64,000 bases of DNA, from NCBI GenBank assembly GCA_045652125.1, contig JAZRTT010000019.1:1-64000 (forward strand). The letters run 5' to 3'. Within the stretch, counting starts at the first letter, position 1, and every line of letters starts with the position of its first letter. The DNA is from Avoscillospira sp045652125 (GTDB lineage Bacteria > Bacillota > Clostridia > Oscillospirales > Oscillospiraceae). A model generated the notes under the pieces. That model had not been told where the DNA came from and did no database searches. It saw only the letters and a list, made by a program, of their open reading frames with translations. Made by a program: the position numbers and the translations under genes. Of this stretch, positions 61,344 through 64,000 are shown piece by piece.

Positions 61344-62020
61344 TTGTCCAGTCTCTCCTCGATGATCTTTTTGATGGCTTGTACGCTTTGCTCAATGGTC
61401 AATGCAGAAGTATCCAGCAAAACCGCATCGTCCGCCTGTTTCAGCGGTGCCACAGGACGATTCATATCGCGGTAATCCCGCTGCCTCATGTCCTCCAAAA
61501 CACCCTCAAAGGTCAGGTTCTTCTCCCCTTTTGCAACCAGTTCATCCAAACGGCGCTGTGCACGAACTTCCGCCGAAGCTGTGAGAAAGATCTTCACTTT
61601 GGCATCGGGAAGCACCACTGTGCCAATATCTCTGCCGTCCATGATCACATTGTGCTTCTTTGCCATGTTTCGCTGAACATCAAGCAGAAAATCACGCACA
61701 ACCTTCATGGCTGAGATCTTGGATGCATAGTCGCTCATCAACGGGGTACGCAGCTCATCTGTCACATCTTTTCCGTTGAGCATCATCCGCTGCTGTCCGT
61801 CTTTTCCATAGGCGATCTCAATGCCCACATCTTTAATCAGGCGGGTCACCCCGTCAACGTCCTTGGGGCCAATACCGCACAAGTTTACATAATATCCAAT
61901 CGTCCGATAAATCGCACCGGTATCCACATAGACAAAGTTCAGATCTTTTGCGACCCGCTTGGCCATAGTGCTTTTTCCTGCTCCGGCAGGACCGTCAATA
62001 GCAATGGAAACAAATTTCAT
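61340..62020 (-). CDS. cmk: Cytidylate kinase
   Basis: A 226-residue (d)CMP kinase. Walker A is DGPAGAGKST, VDTGAIYRTIGYY and DGRDIGTVVLPDAKVKIFLTA are characteristic, and the lid has RRLDEL. The start shares its first base with the stop of the flavoprotein gene. It belongs to the flavoprotein-cmk-plsC-ispH unit. Confidence 0.97.
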   Translation of the reverse strand: MKFVSIAIDGPAGAGKSTMAKRVAKDLNFVYVDTGAIYRTIGYYVNLCGIGPKDVDGVTRLIKDVGIEIAYGKDGQQRMMLNGKDVTDELRTPLMSDYASKISAMKVVRDFLLDVQRNMAKKHNVIMDGRDIGTVVLPDAKVKIFLTASAEVRAQRRLDELVAKGEKNLTFEGVLEDMRQRDYRDMNRPVAPLKQADDAVLLDTSALTIEQSVQAIKKIIEERLDK

Positions 62021-63279
62021 CAGGAAACCTCCTCATTATAATCACGTTCGCCTGCTGATGTACCTGCAGCGTGAGCCGTAGCCCATGCAATTTGCAGATT
62101 AAATCCACCTGTATAGGCATCCACATCTAAAATTTCACCGGCAAAATAAAGGCCGGAGATCAGTTTGGATTCCATGGTTTTCGGATCTACTTCTTTGGTT
62201 TTAACCCCACCTGCTGTAATGATCGCTTCTTCCACGGGACGTGGGCCGGCGATCTCAACAGTAAATGCCTTGGTCAGCTCCAGGAGCCTTCTTCGCTGCT
62301 GCTTGGTGAGGGAATTTGCTTTCAGATCTCCGGGAATCCCGGCGCGGGTTAACATAATCTGGATCATGGTTCTCGGGTACAGATCCTGTAATGCATTTTC
62401 CATATCCCGATTCTGATATTGCTCCAGATCCCTCAAAATCCGCCGGTCCAGCTTTTGCTCGTCCATTGCCGGCTTCAGATCAATGGAGATCCGGTAGGTG
62501 TCCCCTTGTTTTCCATGGGCGCTGCTGCTTAAAATCGTCGGTCCGGAAAGTCCAAAATGGGTAAACAGCAGCTCTCCAAAATCCTCATAGATCGTTTTAT
62601 TCTTCTGGTCGATCAGCTTAACGGCAACATTTCGCAGGGAAAGTCCCTGCATTTTGGCACACCAGGAACCGTTTTCTTCCAAGGGTACCAACGAGCCTCT
62701 GAGTTCTGTGATACTATGCCCCACGGCAGCAGCCATTTTATAGCCGTCACCTGTGGAACCGGTCAACGGGTAAGAACAGCCACCGGTACACAAGATAACG
62801 CACCGACCATAAATCGGACCATTATCTGTCTCAACCCCTCTGATTTTACCGTTTTCCGTCAAAAGGGAACGTGCCCTGGTGCGTTTGCACTCCACACCCT
62901 GTTCCTGCAAAAACCGCTGCAGCGCGGCGATCACATCCGAGGAACGATCGCTGACCGGAAATACCCGACCGCCCCGTTCCACCTTTAACCTGCATCCATG
63001 GGTCTCGAAAAAAGCCATGACTGCATCGGGATCGAAGTTCTGCATGGCGCTGTACAAAAAGCGGCTGTTGTGGGGCACATTTTTAAGAACTTCTTCTCCG
63101 GAACAGGCATTGGTCACATTACAGCGGCCCTTTCCTGTAATCGCCAGCTTTTTCCCCAACCGATCATTGGGTTCCAGCAAAACAACCTTAGCGCCTGCCT
63201 GTGCCGCCATTCCGGCAGCCATCATTCCCGCAGCGCCTCCGCCTACAACAATGACCTTATGACTCTTCAAACCCTTCAT
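62020..63279 (-). CDS. BaiN/YhiN-like FAD-dependent oxidoreductase
   Basis: A 419-residue flavoprotein of the HI0933/YhiN/BaiN family. The FAD motif GGGAAGMMAAGMAA is at the N-terminus, followed by TGKGRCNVTN, and the C-terminal GLYFAGEILDVDAYTGGFNLQIAWATG-like end. Members are described as aminoacetone oxidase family proteins; BaiN is a bile-acid reductase in Clostridium scindens, but the activity here cannot be decided. The ATG at 63279 has a GAGGTCT site and overlaps the RpiR gene by 23 bases. Confidence 0.88.
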   Translation of the reverse strand: MKGLKSHKVIVVGGGAAGMMAAGMAAQAGAKVVLLEPNDRLGKKLAITGKGRCNVTNACSGEEVLKNVPHNSRFLYSAMQNFDPDAVMAFFETHGCRLKVERGGRVFPVSDRSSDVIAALQRFLQEQGVECKRTRARSLLTENGKIRGVETDNGPIYGRCVILCTGGCSYPLTGSTGDGYKMAAAVGHSITELRGSLVPLEENGSWCAKMQGLSLRNVAVKLIDQKNKTIYEDFGELLFTHFGLSGPTILSSSAHGKQGDTYRISIDLKPAMDEQKLDRRILRDLEQYQNRDMENALQDLYPRTMIQIMLTRAGIPGDLKANSLTKQQRRRLLELTKAFTVEIAGPRPVEEAIITAGGVKTKEVDPKTMESKLISGLYFAGEILDVDAYTGGFNLQIAWATAHAAGTSAGERDYNEEVS

Positions 63280-64000
63280 AGACCTCATATTCCGCCCAGA
63301 TCTTCTCCAAATTCTCAAAAATCCGGGACAATTCTTTTTCTTTGCTCCGGCCGATCGCCACGATCAAAGCATTGACCAAGCTCATGGGTGCCACAAGGGA
63401 ATCCACCACCGACACCATATCACTTTTGGCGATCAACGTATGATGCGCAATTTTTGCCGTAGGTGCCTCTGACGAATCTGTGATCACAATGACCTCTGCG
63501 CCGGAATCCCGGGCAAATTCCAAAACTTTCACCGTTCTGGAGGAATACCGCGGCAGACTGATTCCGATCACCACATCGCCCTGCCCCACATGAAGCATTT
63601 GCTCCATCATTTCGCTGGTGGCTGAAGAATCCACCAAGCGTACATTATGGTAAATATTGCGGAAGTAAAACCCCATATAGGTGGCGATGGCAGCAGAGGA
63701 ACGAACGCCTACAATATAAATGTGTTTTGCCCGATTGATCGTTTGAACAGCCGCACGCAGAACCGTTCTGTCCAACGCCTCATTGGTCATGCGAATGCTC
63801 TCCATATCCGAATGGAGCACCATAGACACAACATCCTGACCGCCGAAACGGTCGCTGTCTACCCCAATCCGCTGGACGGCTGTGAGCTTGGTCCGAACCA
63901 TCTCCTGAAGGGCTTTCTGCATACTGGGATAGCCGTCAAATCCAAGTTCTACTGCAAAGCGCACAACGGTGGATTCGGAAACATTGACCATTTCTCCCAA
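63257..64000 (-). CDS. MurR/RpiR family transcriptional regulator, 5' end outside the window
   Basis: At least 247 residues of a sugar-phosphate responsive regulator, truncated by the window edge. The visible N-terminal part is the helix-turn-helix (VSESTVVRFAVELGFDGYPSMQK), and residues about 100-230 form a SIS domain with VGVRSSAAIATYMGFYF and GDVVIGISLPRYSSRTVKVLEFAR. It is the first visible gene of the unit with the flavoprotein and cmk. The ligand is likely a phosphosugar, by family. Confidence 0.93.
   Translation of the reverse strand: MGEMVNVSESTVVRFAVELGFDGYPSMQKALQEMVRTKLTAVQRIGVDSDRFGGQDVVSMVLHSDMESIRMTNEALDRTVLRAAVQTINRAKHIYIVGVRSSAAIATYMGFYFRNIYHNVRLVDSSATSEMMEQMLHVGQGDVVIGISLPRYSSRTVKVLEFARDSGAEVIVITDSSEAPTAKIAHHTLIAKSDMVSVVDSLVAPMSLVNALIVAIGRSKEKELSRIFENLEKIWAEYEVYEGFEES

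Overview
The window is a chromosomal segment from a spore-forming anaerobic member of the Firmicutes (class Clostridia), most likely close to Oscillospiraceae/Ruminococcaceae. This is inferred from an IspH-S1 fusion, a spoIIAA-spoIIAB-sigF operon, the sporulation genes yunB, yqfC, yqfD and ylbJ-like, a valine T-box leader, HPr kinase with a Crh-like HPr, and DnaE of the short Gram-positive type. No rRNA, CRISPR array, prophage or intact insertion sequence was seen. Most of the window is ordinary housekeeping sequence. The first 6.5 kb is the accessory part.

Layout. 1-1200: the 3' end of a tRNA (probably Pro) with its terminator, then an AT-rich lipoprotein that joins an HtrA-type protease to a parvulin-like C-terminal region. 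1207-1345: a possible insertion-sequence end remnant and a large hairpin. 1405-3308 (minus): SDR oxidoreductase, a TIGR04076 protein and a frameshifted MerR regulator. 3655-6487 (plus): a four-gene cluster of an ASRT-like protein, a creatinase-like enzyme, a creatininase-family hydrolase and a ureidoglycolate-lyase-like protein, closed by a strong terminator. This is the best candidate for an undescribed pathway. 6532-7787: a small unknown protein and a DMT permease.

8020-16908 (minus) is one long tightly packed run: FG-GAP-like lipoprotein, response regulator, histidine kinase, DUF1385, prmC, recA, recX, rimO, pgsA. 16991-23159 (minus): murB, rapZ, whiA, dnaE. 23290-24598: hprK and rpmB, divergent. 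24682-27631 (minus): der, plsY, gpsA. 27702-27818: a MITE-like element. 27870-28598: DUF177 and rpmF. 28780-34729 (plus): RluA-family pseudouridine synthase, a complete polyamine-type ABC transporter (potABCD) and a RarD permease. 34747-43216 (minus): MBL hydrolase, PTS EIIC-like protein, ligA, yunB, pcrA and the spoIIA operon. 43314-49618 (minus): uvrC, rsmD, coaD, a coiled-coil protein, then a T-box leader controlling valS. 49688-57198 (minus): yqfC, yqfD, phoH, ybeY, era, a 34-residue yqzL, recO, mutS2 and a Crh-like HPr. 57283-58596 (plus): ylbJ-like and a small zinc-ribbon protein. 58681-64000 (minus): an RpiR regulator cut by the window end, a BaiN/YhiN-like flavoprotein, cmk, plsC and ispH-rpsA.

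Functionally, HprK and the Crh-like HPr suggest serine-phosphorylation signalling of carbon status. recA/recX, uvrC, mutS2, recO, ligA, pcrA and dnaE make the window rich in DNA replication and repair genes. plsY, gpsA, plsC and pgsA cover phospholipid synthesis. All functional statements come from reading motifs by eye; no database search was run.
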